DNA of 64,000 nt from Muscardinus avellanarius. Taxonomy: Eukaryota; Chordata; Mammalia; Rodentia; Gliridae. The translations under genes and the position numbers were made by a program. Below the pieces are notes generated by a model, which saw only the letters and a program-made list of their open reading frames with translations, made no database searches and was not told where the DNA came from. Below are positions 23,301 through 33,241 of the stretch, one piece after another. The stretch is taken from the NCBI GenBank assembly GCA_963383645.1, contig OY726573.1, positions 21,542,345 to 21,606,344 on the forward strand. Reading direction: 5' to 3'. Each line of letters begins with the position of its first letter. Within the stretch, counting starts at the first letter, position 1.

Positions 23301-26300
23301 GACAAACAGGCCCGGGATCATTGACCCTTAAAAAAATATGCTTTCCTTCTGTCTGCGTGGGAAAGGGGCTCCTGTCTAGCGGGCTCTCCTCCGTGTGTCC
23401 CTTCCTTCGGGCCTGGCTCCTCTCTGCAGCCGTGGGGGTGCTGCCCAGATAAGACAGTTGCCATGACGGCCTGGAGTTTCAGTTTCCCTGGAAACCTGGA
23501 GGGATCCTCGCGCCGGGCGGGAGGCGGTGGGGGATGGGATGGGGCGGGCCCGGGGAGCCGATGGAGTGGGAGGGACGCAGGGCTCGGAGCGCTGGGGGCG
23601 GGGAGGAGCGTGGGGTCTCCGGTCAGCCCACTTTAATTTTGCAGGGCTGGGCAGCGGCACAGTTCCCGCAAAAGGGATGACAAAAGAGGGGCTGGCGGGG
23701 CGCCCACCACCTCCCCGGCTTCAACAGCGGGGTCACAGCCCTGAAGTAGCCCGAGCCTGATTTGTCACGCGGGGAGTGGAGGCTGCCTCCCGCAAGCGCG
23801 CGCCGAGGCAGCGAGGGGTTAAGGCTTGGCGCGCCTCCAGGCCCCTTCCCGGCAGCCGGGAGGGCGGGGCCCGGCCCTTGGATTGGCTGGGCCGGGCTCG
23901 GGGCGGGCTTCGGGGAGGGCTCTGCAGACCTGAGGTGGGCTCACGTGCCGGGGGGCGGGGCATCGATTGTGGCCTGAGAGGGGGCGGGGCGGGCAGAGGT
24001 GGTGAAAGGCAGGCTAGTTTTGAGAATTTTTGCTTAGCTGTCATTTATTTATCCTTAGCTATGTGGGTCTCTTAGCAAATCCCGGTTGTCATGCTATGAC
24101 ATTTCCTATGATTATTAATTACTGAGCCAAGCATGTGGTACATGCTTGTAATCCCAGTATTTGGGAGGATCACAGGTTCGAGGACAGTTTCAGCAAGTAG
24201 TGATACTCTCATCAACCAAACAAGACCCTTTTAAAAAATAAATTAAAAAAAAATGCCGGGCGTGGTGGCGCACGCTTGTAATCCCCACGCTTGGGAGGCT
24301 GAGACAGGAGGATCGCACAGGTTCGAAGCCAGCCTCAGCTACTTAGTGAGGCTCTCAGCAACTTAGTGAGACTCTGTTTCCAAATAAAATATTAAAAAGG
24401 TCTGGGAGTATAGCCCGGAGGTAGAAAGCCTCTGGGTTCCACCCCCAGTACCACCCCCCCCCAAAAAAAAAAAAAAGAGCCAGGCGTTATCTATCCCCAG
24501 TACCACACACACAAAAATTTTTTTTTAAATTGGGCTGGGAGCCAGGTGTGGTGGCGCACCCCGCTTGTAATCTGAGCATTTGGGAGGTTGAGACGGGAAG
24601 ATAGCGGTTTGCGACCAGTCTCAGTTACTTAGGCTCTTTGCAACTCAAGTGAGACCTGTTTCATTTATTTATTTTTTTGGTGGAACTGGGGTTCCTGGAA
24701 GCTCTTCTACCTCCAGGCTACACTCCCAGACCTATTTTATATTTTTGAAACAGGGTCTCTTAAGCCAGAGCCGCTGGCTTCGAACCTGCGTGATCCTCCT
24801 GTCTCCACCTCCCAAGGGCAGGGATTACAAGCGTGCGCCACCACGCCTGGCTTGGAGACCCAGTTTCAAAATAAAGAATAAAAAAAAATAGCCAGGCTGG
24901 TGGCACACGCTTGTAATCCCAGCATTCATGAGGTGGAGACTGGAGGATCGAGGTTCATGGACAGCCACAGCTACTTAGTGAGGCCCTCTGCAACTTAGTG
25001 AGACCCTGTTTCAAAATAAAGAATAAAGCCGGGCGTGCTCTTGTAATCCCAGCATTTGGGAGGCTGAGACTGGAGGATCACAGTTCGTGGACAGCCTCGA
25101 CTACTTAGTGAGGCCCTCTGCAACCCTGTTTCAAAATAAAAAATAGGGCAGGAGGTGTAGCTCAGAGGTCAAATGCCCCTGGGTTCCATCCTCAGACTCG
25201 CAAAAAAAAAAAAAAAAAAAAAAAAAAGAATTAAAAAAAAATAGGGCTAGGGGTGTAGTTTGGAGGTAGAATGCCCCTGGATTCCATCCTTGGTACTGCA
25301 AGAAAAAAAATTAAATAAAAAATAAAATAAAAATTGGTCTCGGGGTATAGCTCAGAGGTAGGATACTGTGGGTTCAGTCAATCACCAGTACCACTCCCCC
25401 CCCATACACAGATTCTTCTCTGTGGTCATGCTAAATAGGAAAATGTAGAAAGTGCCATGGAGATGTTAGGATTGAGATTGTCCAGGCAAATAATTTGGGA
25501 CATGCCAAATAATGTATTGAGTAAGTAGCAAGGATAGAATGGCAGGTTCCTCTTTATAGGTGCAAAGATAGAGAAGGCAGCCTTGCATTATGTGATTTGA
25601 AAATAATTAAAAAATAAGAGTCTCTTAGCTGGGCATGGTGGCACATAGTTGTAATCCCAGCATTCGGGAGGCTGAGACAGGAGGATTGCAGTTTGTGGAC
25701 AGCCTCAGCTACTTAGGCCCTTTGCAACTCAGTGAGACCCTGTTTCAAAATAAAGAGTAAAAAATAGGGCAGGGGTGTCACTCAGGTAGAATGCCCTGGG
25801 CTCCATCCCCAGACCCACAGAAAAAAAGAAAGAAAGAAGAGAGGGGGGGAGTTGGATGTGCAGCTCAGAGGTAGAGTACTTCTGGGTTCCACCCCCAGTA
25901 CTGCCAAAAGAAAGAAAAAAATAGGGCTATGAGTGTAGCTCGGAGGTAGAATGCCCCTGGGTTTCACCCCCAGTACCACACAACAAACAAACAAACAAAC
26001 AAAAAAATAAGAGTCTCCGTGGAAGTAGCAGGATAGAGCTCTGTAGACCAGACCTCCTGTGAATAGGAGTTGGGAGGAACCTTTGGTGTGGATGAGGAAT
26101 TCTTGTCCAGTATTGTAGCAAATTCTTAAAAGTCTCCGAAACCCCGAGGCCTCTCATTCATTTATTCCTTCAAGTACTTTTAGCCAGGCCTTGGGTCTTT
26201 CTCTGAGGCTATAGTGGAAAGCAAAGAAGTGCAGTCTCTGATCTCAAAGGTAGCAGATTCTTGAGGGTACAGTCGGGAGAGGGGTGAGGAGATTTGTTCT

Positions 26301-27013
26301 GGGGAGCTAGGGCAGTTGTTGCTGAAGAAAGCATATATATATATTTTGGTGGTACTGGGGTTCCTGGAAACTCTTCTACCTCCGGGCTACACTCCCAGAC
26401 CTATTTTATATTTTTTTTATTTGGAAACAGGGTCTCTTAAGCCAGCAAGGCTGGCTTCTAACCAGCGTGATCCTCCTGTCTCCGCCTCCCAAGTGTGGGG
26501 ATTACAAGCGTGCGCCGCCACATCTGGCGTAGAAAGCATATTTGAATTGAGACTTGCAGGATAAGGTGGGGCAAAGTGGAGGTTAGAGATCTCTGTACAG
26601 ACCAGATTTCCTCAGCAGGAGAGGGGAGGATACATTTTTGGAATTTACAGATGATCAGGAGGATTGCCCTGCAGAGAGACAGCAGGAAACAGGTAAGAAT
26701 CTGAAGCCGGTCCTGGAGAGAGCTGTGAAGCCACATAGAATGAGAACAAGTGGGTGGAGAACAAAAAGCTGTGGAAAGGCAGTTTGGAGGTGGTAAAAGA
26801 ATTGAAGAAGCCGGGCGTGGTGGCACGCGTGGTGGCACACGCTTGTAATCCCAGCATTTAGGAGGTAGAGACAGGAGGATCGCGGTTCGTGGACAGTCTC
26901 AGCTACTACTTAGTAGGGTCCTTTGCAACTCGGTGAAACCATTTCAAAATAAATAATGAAAAATAGGGCTGGGGATGTAGCTCAGAGGTAGAATTCCCCT
27001 GGATTCCATCCCC

Positions 27014-27055
<42 letters not shown>

Positions 27056-30000
27056 ATTAAAAAATAGGGCTAGGGTATAGCTCGGAGGTAGAATGTCCTT
27101 GATGTCCTTGGGTTCCATTCCCAGTACAGGAAAAAAAAAAAAAAAAAAAAGGAATAGTAGGCATACACATTCAAATAATTCCAGAAAGGAACAGGGCATA
27201 AAGTAGCCATATGGGCTCGATGTGGTGGTACCTGCCTGTAATCCCAGGTACTTAGCAAGGTTTTATTGCAACTCGCTGTTTCCAAATAAGAAATAAAATT
27301 GGAAGCCGGGAGTAGTGGCACATGCTTGTAATCTCAGCATTCAGGAGGCTGAGCCAGGAGGATCACTGTTCACAGACAGTCTCAGCTACTTAGTGAGGCC
27401 CTTTGCAACTCCATGACACCCTGTTTCAAAATAAAGAATAAGAGTTGGGTGTGGCGGCACATGGCATGCTTGTAATCACAGCGTTTGGGAGGCTGAGACA
27501 GGAGGATCACATAGGTTCGAAGCCATCCTCAGCTACTTAGTGAAGCTTTTAGCAACTTAGTGAGACCCTGTTTCCAAATAAAATATAAAATAGGTCTGGG
27601 AGTGTAGCCTGGAAGTAGAAAGCCCCTGGGTTCCATCCCCAGTACCGCCAAAAAAAAAAAAAAGAAAGAAAGAAAGAAAGAAAGAAAGAAATTGGGCTGG
27701 AGGTGTAGCTTGGAGGTAGAATGCCTCTGGGTTCAATCCCCATACCACAAAAACAACAAAAAAGGCCAGGTGTGGTGGCACATATTTGTAATCCTAGTAC
27801 TTGGGAGGCTGAGACAGGAGGATTGCAGGTTGGTGGCCAGCTCCACCTACATAGTGAGGTTCTCCACAATTTAGACCTTGTTCCAAATAAAGAATAAAAA
27901 AAAATAGAGCTGGGCGTGGTGGCGCAGGCTTGTAATCCCAGCATTCGGGAGGCTGAGACCTAGAGGATTGCGGTTCGCAGACAGCCTCAGCTACTTAGTG
28001 AGGCCTTCTGCAACTCAGTAAGACCCGGTTTCAAAATAAAGAATAAAAAATAGGGCAGGGGGTGTAGCTCGGAGGTCAAATGCCCCTGGGTTCCATCCCC
28101 AGACACGGAAAAAAAAAAAAAGAATTAAAAAAATAGAAGCAGCTGGGCGTGGTGGCACAGGCTTGTAATCCCCGCGCTTGGGAGGCTGAGACAGGAGGAT
28201 CGTACAGGTTCGAAGCCAGCCTCAGCTACTTAGTCTCTAAGCAACTTAGACCCTGTTTCCAAATAAAGTATAAAATAGGTCTGGGAGTATAGCTCAGAGG
28301 TAGAAAAGCCCCTGGGTTCCACCCCCAGTACCACAACACACACACGCACACGCACACGCACACGCACACACAACAAGAAATGAAACCCAGCAATGTGGTG
28401 GACTGAGGTTGTTGCTCTGAGTAAAGCTCTTGCCTAGTGTATGTGAGGCCATGGCTTCTATCCCCAGTCCACAGAGAAGCAATGTAAACTGAAGTAGTTA
28501 GGCCCTGGGGAAGCTTTTACGGGGTATCTAGGCTTGTGAGGAACTGGACTGGATGAGAAGAGGAGGTTTTGGCCCCTGACACACACTCTTCCTGACCCAG
28601 AAAGCTAGCCTCCCCAAAGTGGGTAGAGTTCAGAATGGCACTGCCAGTCCTAGCCACCAGGTTCAAGGGAGGGCTGAGTCACCAAGGGCTTGTCAAGTTT
28701 GCTTCACCTGATGTCGTGCCCAGCCCTCAGGGACAGCCAGGTGAGAAGCCATACACAGGTATGTGTATATGTAGGGGGAGGGAAGGTCTTTCCTAGTCTA
28801 TTTCTAGCAGAAATATGGAGAGAAGCAGGTTAAACTCAGTATCAGTATGATAGATGGGGGCCGTGTGGTCTGGGACCTGGCATGTCTAGGCCAGTGCATG
28901 GCTTTGTCTGGGCGGATATTGTAGGCAGTAATGGCAGAGGCATCTATCACCGGTGAGGTCAGAAATGAGAGGACTTTGGGGCTTCGGGAGGAGTGAGGAA
29001 GTTGGGCCTCGCAGGTGTGTGGGTTGAAGACTAAAGGTCTTGCCCATGCCTAGCCAGTTAGAAAAGGCTTCTACAGAACTGCAGAACTTCTCTAGGGAGT
29101 CGACGCAGGGGAGACTGCTGGGCTCCTTCCAGTGCGGGGGGAGAGGGCAGAGTGGGAACTGATGTGCTCCCTGGGAAGGTGGGAAGCAGGCGTACAGATC
29201 CCTCCCGGAGGCTGAGGACGCACTCCGCGAAACTTCCTGCCCGCTGGTAGAGTGGGGCTTTAAGTTGACAGTAGGACAGCTCTTCTCTTTACTTGCAGGT
29301 TGGACAGGGACAGTGTGAGTTGAGATGAAATCAAAACACGTGCACGTGAAATACATGGTGCTCTTCCGAGCCAGTACTGCTCAGATCCTTTTTGACAGTC
29401 CTGTTGAAGCTCAGATGTATGCTTTAAGTTCTGGGGGGCTCGGGAGGAGGATGTTCTGGTGAGGCCCTGGCTGGGAGGGACAGTGGAGGGGTGAGCATGC
29501 AGTTGTGGTCTTGAGGCAAGAGCCAGGCGTGGTAGTGCACGCTTGTAATCCCAGCATTTGGGAGGCTGAGACAGGAAGATCTGGGTTCAAGAACAACCTC
29601 AGCTACTTAGTGAGGCCCTTTGCAGCTCAGTGAGACCCAGTTTCAAAAATAAAAACAAGCCAGGCATGGTGGCGCATGCTTGTAATTCCAGCATTTGGGA
29701 GGCTGAGACAGATCTGGGTTCAAGAACAACCTCAGCTATTTAGTGAGGCCCTTTGCAGCTCAGTGAGACCCAGTTTCAAAAATAAAAACAAGCCAGGTGT
29801 GTGGTGATGCACACTTGTAATTCCAGCATTTGGGAGGCTGAGGCGAGAGGATTGTGGTTTGTGGACAGCTTCAACAACTACTTAGGTCCTTTGCAACTCA
29901 GTGAGACCCCATTTCAAAGTAAAGGATAAAAAATAGGGCTGGGGGGTGTAGCTCAGAGGTAGAATGCCCCTGGGTTCCATCCCTAGTACTGCAAAAATAA

Positions 30001-31628
30001 AAAAAAAATTTAAATAAAAAATGAAAAAATAGGACTGGGGTTGTAGCTCAGAGGTAAAGTGCCTCTGGGTTCATTCCCAGCACCACAAAAAGTAAAAATA
30101 AAAAGGGGCTCAGAAGGCTGCAAGGACAGAAACATCTGCCCCATCCGGTGGACACAGGTCACGTTGTGCCCATTTGAGAAGTTGCCATGGGATGTAGAGA
30201 ATTGGGTTAATATGTCAAATTAAGAGTCACGGAAACACAGGAAAGACCTGTAAAAGGGAGCTAAGAAATGGGATGTGAGCTTCTCTTTTTCAGGGGCTAA
30301 TAAGCACCCACCTGAGGGCTCAGCACTTGAGAGGTGGCAGGTTGATGGGGCATGGAGGGAGAGGGAGATGTCACCTGGATGAGGGAGTCTCCCCTGTGTT
30401 CTGAGGAAAGTAGATGGATGGAATCTGTGTTGAAGGGCAGGAGCCTCTAGGGTTGCTCAGTGGAGATGACAGTGCCTTTAAGCCCCCCAGGAACATTTAT
30501 TGGCCAGCGGGACACATGGGAGTTTGGCAGCCTGGGGTGTCTGGAGAGGTGTTGGCAGGGTATTGGGTAGGGCAGTATGTGAACAACCGAAGACACACAG
30601 GAGGCGCCATGGGAGCAGCGAGGAGGTCAGCAGGGCAGCGCTGAGCCAGTGACTGCCAGGGAGGTGGAGGCAGGTCACAGAAAGGAGAGGAGATGCCATG
30701 ACAGAGCCCCACGGGTCATTCTCCAAGGACATCAAATTAACTGGGGACAAGGTTGAGGAGGTGGAGAGACATGTCTGGAGCTTTTGGGGGAATGGGCTCC
30801 AAGGAGGGTAGCTGGTGGCAGAATAAGCAGGAAGGGGAGAGTGGTGGTGGTGTTGGTGGAGGTGGCAAGGCTGCAGTGGGGAAATGGGTGAGAGGCAGTG
30901 AGGCCCTCTAGAGTCCCATGCTGGCGTGGGAGGCCCGTGCTCAGGTCTGGCTGGCACGGGTGTGTGCTTGCTTTCAGTAGTGCCTGTCCAAGAGTGCTCT
31001 GTGCCCAGGATGCTGGGCCTTGTGGATGGAGCCTGGGGAGGAGTCGGGAGTGGCTTCCACAGCCTTGGTGGGCTCTGGTCCTTGAGTCACGCATTCCATG
31101 GGCCCACTGGGTGGAGAGGTTTTTTTTTGGTAGGTTTGGGGATGGAACCCAGGGGCATTTGACCTCCGAGTTACACCCCCTCCCCTATTTATTTACTTAT
31201 TTTTTGGTGGTACTGGGGTTCCTGGAAAACCTTCTACCTCCAGGCTACACTCCCAGACTTACTATTATTTTTTTGATGGTACTAGGGGTGGAACCCAGCG
31301 GCTTCTACCTCCGGGCTACACTCCCAGACCTATTTTATACTTTCTTCTTTGGAAACAGGGTCTAAGTTGCTGAGAGCCTAAGTAGCTGAGGCTGGCTTCG
31401 AATCTGTGCGATCCTCCTGTCTCAGCCTCCCAAGCACGGGGATTACAAGTGTGCGCCACCACGCCCAGCTTTCCCAGACTTATTTTATATATATTTTTTT
31501 AAATTTGGAAACAGGGTCTCTTAAGCCAGCAAGGCTGTCTTCCCAGCGTGATCCTCCCTGTCTCTACCTCCCAAGCGCAGGGATTACAAGTGTGTGCCAC
31601 CACGCCCAGCCCCTCCCCTATTTTTGAT

Positions 31629-31669
<41 letters not shown>

Positions 31670-31739
31670 TTTTTATTTCTTTGGTAGTACTGGGGATGGA
31701 ACCCAGGGGCCTTCTACCCCCGGACTACACTCCCAGACC

Positions 31740-31779
<40 letters not shown>

Positions 31780-33241
31780 GGGTCTGGGGATGGAACCCAG
31801 AGGCATTCAACCTCTGAGCTACACCCCCTACCTTATTTTTTATTCTTTATTTTGAAACTGGGTCTCCCTGAGTTGCAGAAGGCCTAAGTAGCTGAGGCTG
31901 TCTGCGAACCATAATCCTCCAGTCTCAGCCTCCCAAATGCTGGGATTACAAACATGCGCCGCCAAGCCCAGCTCCTATTTTATATTTTATTTGGAAGCAG
32001 GGTCTCTTAAGCCAGCTGAGGCTGGCTTCGAACCTGCACACTCCTCCTGTCTCAGCCTCCTGAGTGCGCCACCACGCCTGGCTTGGTGGAAAGGTTTTGA
32101 GTTATGCATTGCTGCTGCTCAGAACACCTTGCTGTCCTTTGCCTGTCCCTAGTCCCTGAAGAGGAAGGAGAAGGAGTATGAGCATGAGATGGAGCGGCTG
32201 GCCCGGGAGAAGATTGCCACGCAGCAGCGGCTGGCGGAGCTCAAGCATGAGCTGAGCCAGTGGATGGACGTGTTGGAGATCGACCGTGTGCTCCGGCAGA
32301 CGGGCCAGCCTGAGGACGACCAGGCTTCCACCTCCACAGCTTCTGGTGAGCCCCTGCTGCCCCGAGTGCCCCAGTTCCCCGAGCCAGATTTGTGCCTGTT
32401 TGAAAAGGAACCCTTTGCTGGCCCTGTCATACCCCTGATGCCCACAGGCATCTGTGCCCCACCATTCTCACCTCCTCTTCCCTGCCCTGTGTTCCCCACA
32501 GAGGGTGAGGACAACATAGACCAGGACATGGAGGAGGACCGGGCGGGCCTGGGACCCAAGCTGAGCCATCGTCCCCAGCCGGAGCTGCTGAAGTCCACCC
32601 TGCCGCCCCCTAGCACCGCGCCTACGCCTCTGCCTCCCCACCCGCACCCACACCCTGTGGCCCTGTCCCCTGCCCACCTCCCTGTGCAGCAGCAGCCGCC
32701 ACAGCAGAAGACCACTCTGCCAGCCCCTCCTCCTCCACCAGCCACTCCTGCCCAGACACTGGTTCCAGCTCCAGCCCACCTGGTGGCCACGGCCGGAGGC
32801 AGCTCCACAGTCATCGCCCACACGGCCACCACCCATGCCTCAGTCATCCAGACTGTGAACCACGTTCTGCAGGGGCCGGGCGGCAAGCACATCGCCCACA
32901 TTGCCCCCTCGGCCCCCAGTCCTGCTGTGCAGCTGGCACCTGCCACGCCCCCCATCGGCCACATCACAGTGCACCCTGCCACCCTCAACCACGTGGCCCA
33001 CCTTGGCTCCCAGCTGCCTTTGTACCCGCAGCCTGTGGCTGTGAGCCATATTGCCCACACCCTCCCGCACCAGCAAGTGAATGGTGCAGCTGGGCTGGGG
33101 CCCCCAGCCACCGTCATGGCGAAGCCAGCGGTGGGGGCCCAGGTGGTGCACCACCCCCAGCTGGTGGGCCAGACAGTGCTCAACCCTGTGACTATGGTCA
33201 CCATGCCCTCCTTCCCAGTCAGCACACTCAAGTTGGCTTGA
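14242..33241 (+). CDS. MNT: MNT, MAX-binding bHLH-leucine zipper transcriptional repressor
   Basis: Join of 14242-14314, 21361-21916, 22515-22556, 22716-22827, 32153-32345 and 32502-33241: 1716 nt, 571 residues (human MNT is about 582). MNT pairs with MAX, binds CACGTG E-boxes in the nucleus, recruits SIN3 corepressors and antagonises MYC. Visible here: the N-terminal SIN3-interaction helix (residues 1-24, IETLLEAARFLEW); a proline-rich segment (about 50-205); the bHLH (about 214-265, with the H-N-K-L-E-K-N-R-R DNA-contact run at 217-225); a leucine zipper (about 265-300); then an acidic patch and a Pro/His/Ala-rich C-terminal half ending STLKLA. The start sits directly after the GC-rich leader and encodes the conserved first helix. 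All junctions are GT-AG and phase-consistent, with no disruptions seen. The gene is convergent with SGSM2. Confidence 0.96.
17526..18455 (+). repeat. SINE group in MNT intron 1
   Basis: Plus copies at about 17528-17760 (old, diverged), 17766-17885 (left half), 17896-18112 (type I, young-looking), right half 18116-18195, and 18196-18300. A (GTCT)n tract (18296-18356) is followed by an ID-like monomer (18365-18440) with a B-box-like GGGTTCCATCACC. Confidence 0.88.
19296..19775 (-). repeat. minus-oriented SINE group in MNT intron 1
   Basis: A right half at about 19310-19395, a full dimer at about 19430-19632 preceded by (TTTA)n, and a left-half fragment at 19633-19770. Confidence 0.85.
20011..20209 (+). 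mobile_element. type III B1-dID SINE with clear target-site duplication
   Basis: Flanked by AAAAGCTTATGTT at 19998-20010 and 20210-20222, a perfect 13-bp duplication. The element has the 7SL-like left half with TTCGAAGCC, the short linker GCTGGCTTAAGAGACCCTG, a right half with GGGCTTCCAGGAACCCC, and a poly(A) tail. It is a good reference copy for the type III subfamily. Confidence 0.93.
20302..20866 (+). repeat. SINE group in MNT intron 1
   Basis: Plus copies at about 20302-20455 (old), 20460-20605 (left half) and 20613-20808 (type I), then a right-half remnant at 20809-20860. Confidence 0.85.
21361..21916 (+). CDS. MNT: MNT coding exon 2 (coiled and proline-rich segment)
   Basis: Encodes the charged EEQERLRLEREREQEQKK run and a long Pro-rich segment, ending in EQKKRPG with a split Gly codon. 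The donor is GG|GTGAGT. It matches human MNT closely by recall. Confidence 0.95.
22515..22556 (+). CDS. MNT: MNT coding exon 3 (start of basic region)
   Basis: A 42-nt exon encoding IGTREVHNKLEKN with split codons at both ends. The acceptor is GGTTTCAG, the donor CAG|GTGTGT. It carries the His, Glu and first Arg contacts of the E-box-binding basic region. Confidence 0.95.
22716..22827 (+). CDS. MNT: MNT coding exon 4 (helix 1-loop-helix 2)
   Basis: Encodes RAHLKECFETLKRNIP through LRTALRYIQ. The acceptor is CTGTCCCCAG, the donor CAG|GTACAG. Confidence 0.95.
22828..24040 (+). promoter_or_regulatory. second CpG island, in MNT intron 4
   Basis: A GC- and CpG-dense block within the gene. It contains a perfect CRE TGACGTCA (22927-22934), an NRF1 palindrome GCGCATGCGC (22954-22963), a 2.6-copy repeat of about 40 bp with GCGTGCGCGTGCGCG cores (22976-23072), an ISRE-like AGTTTCAGTTTCCC (23475-23488), GC boxes (23535-23610), an inverted CCAAT (near 23881) and an E-box CACGTG (23942-23947). 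It looks like an internal promoter or enhancer; no associated exon was found. Confidence 0.55.
24110..25415. repeat. SINE cluster in MNT intron 4
   Basis: Approximate members: 24125-24250 (old, plus), 24255-24475 (type II, plus), 24478-24530 (fragment), 24541-24660 (plus left half), 24668-24850 (type III, minus, inserted into the previous copy), 24851-24885 (remainder), 24890-25025, 25028-25225 (type I, plus), and right halves at 25240-25300 and 25335-25400. Confidence 0.85.
25627..26010 (+). repeat. SINE with three consecutive right halves
   Basis: A plus dimer at about 25627-25820 is followed by further right halves near 25848-25910 and 25922-25982. Confidence 0.85.
26337..26530 (-). mobile_element. 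type III B1-dID SINE, minus, with 11-bp target duplication
   Basis: Flanked by AGAAAGCATAT at 26326-26336 and 26531-26541. It has the type III linker and the modified right half with GGGGTTCCTGGAA in this orientation. Confidence 0.92.
26812..28475 (+). repeat. SINE cluster in MNT intron 4
   Basis: Plus copies at about 26812-27055 (ending in (AC)n, 27018-27053), right half 27066-27150, 27205-27300, 27303-27440, 27443-27690 (type II, then (GAAA)n 27663-27690), right half 27694-27762, 27767-27905, 27908-28120 (type I) and 28142-28375 (type II, ending in a CA/CGCA tract). A diverged ID-like monomer lies at 28385-28475. Confidence 0.87.
28476..29519 (+). other. unique part of MNT intron 4
   Basis: Non-repetitive intronic sequence, no exon supported. 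The minus frame at 28886-29356 (156 codons) has no recognisable domain and lies antisense in the intron. Confidence 0.55.
29520..30105 (+). repeat. SINE group in MNT intron 4
   Basis: Plus copies at about 29521-29658 and 29659-29790 (two near-identical left halves in tandem), 29793-30000, and an extra right half at 30030-30090. Confidence 0.87.
30106..31109 (+). other. unique part of MNT intron 4
   Basis: Non-repetitive intronic sequence with no supported exon or RNA gene. Confidence 0.55.
31124..32084 (-). mobile_element. nested minus-oriented SINE cluster bracketed by one target duplication
   Basis: Five or more minus SINE parts: right half 31125-31185, type III pieces 31200-31260, 31275-31470, 31480-31612, an (ATT)n tract 31630-31667, 31680-31745, a long poly(T), 31780-31970, and a closing left-half remnant to 32084. 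The whole block is flanked by GGTGGAGAGGTTTT (31110-31123) and GGTGGAAAGGTTTT (32085-32098). The block ends 68 bp before MNT exon 5. Confidence 0.85.
32153..32345 (+). CDS. MNT: MNT coding exon 5 (leucine zipper)
   Basis: Encodes SLKRKEKEYEHEMERLAREK and on through the zipper to STSTAS, ending one base into a codon. The acceptor is GCCTGTCCCTAG, the donor TCTG|GTGAGC. Confidence 0.95.
32346..32501 (+). other. MNT intron 5, 156 nt, open in frame
   Basis: A GT-AG intron whose length is 52 x 3 and which contains no stop in the MNT frame. Retention would insert 52 Pro/Leu/Phe-rich residues between the zipper and the acidic patch. The human homologue protein lacks these residues in the form I recall. 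Confidence 0.8.
32502..33241 (+). CDS. MNT: MNT coding exon 6 (C-terminal region)
   Basis: Begins with the acidic EGEDNIDQDMEEDRAG patch and continues with Pro/His/Ala-rich sequence including HIAHIAPSAPSPAVQLAP; the stop TGA is at 33239-33241. The acceptor is TTCCCCACAG. A 389-codon open frame on the opposite strand is a composition shadow. Confidence 0.95.

Noticed and set aside
28886..29356. A 156-codon minus-strand frame in MNT intron 4
   Set aside because: No homology, domain or splice evidence; it is an isolated open frame in unique intronic sequence.
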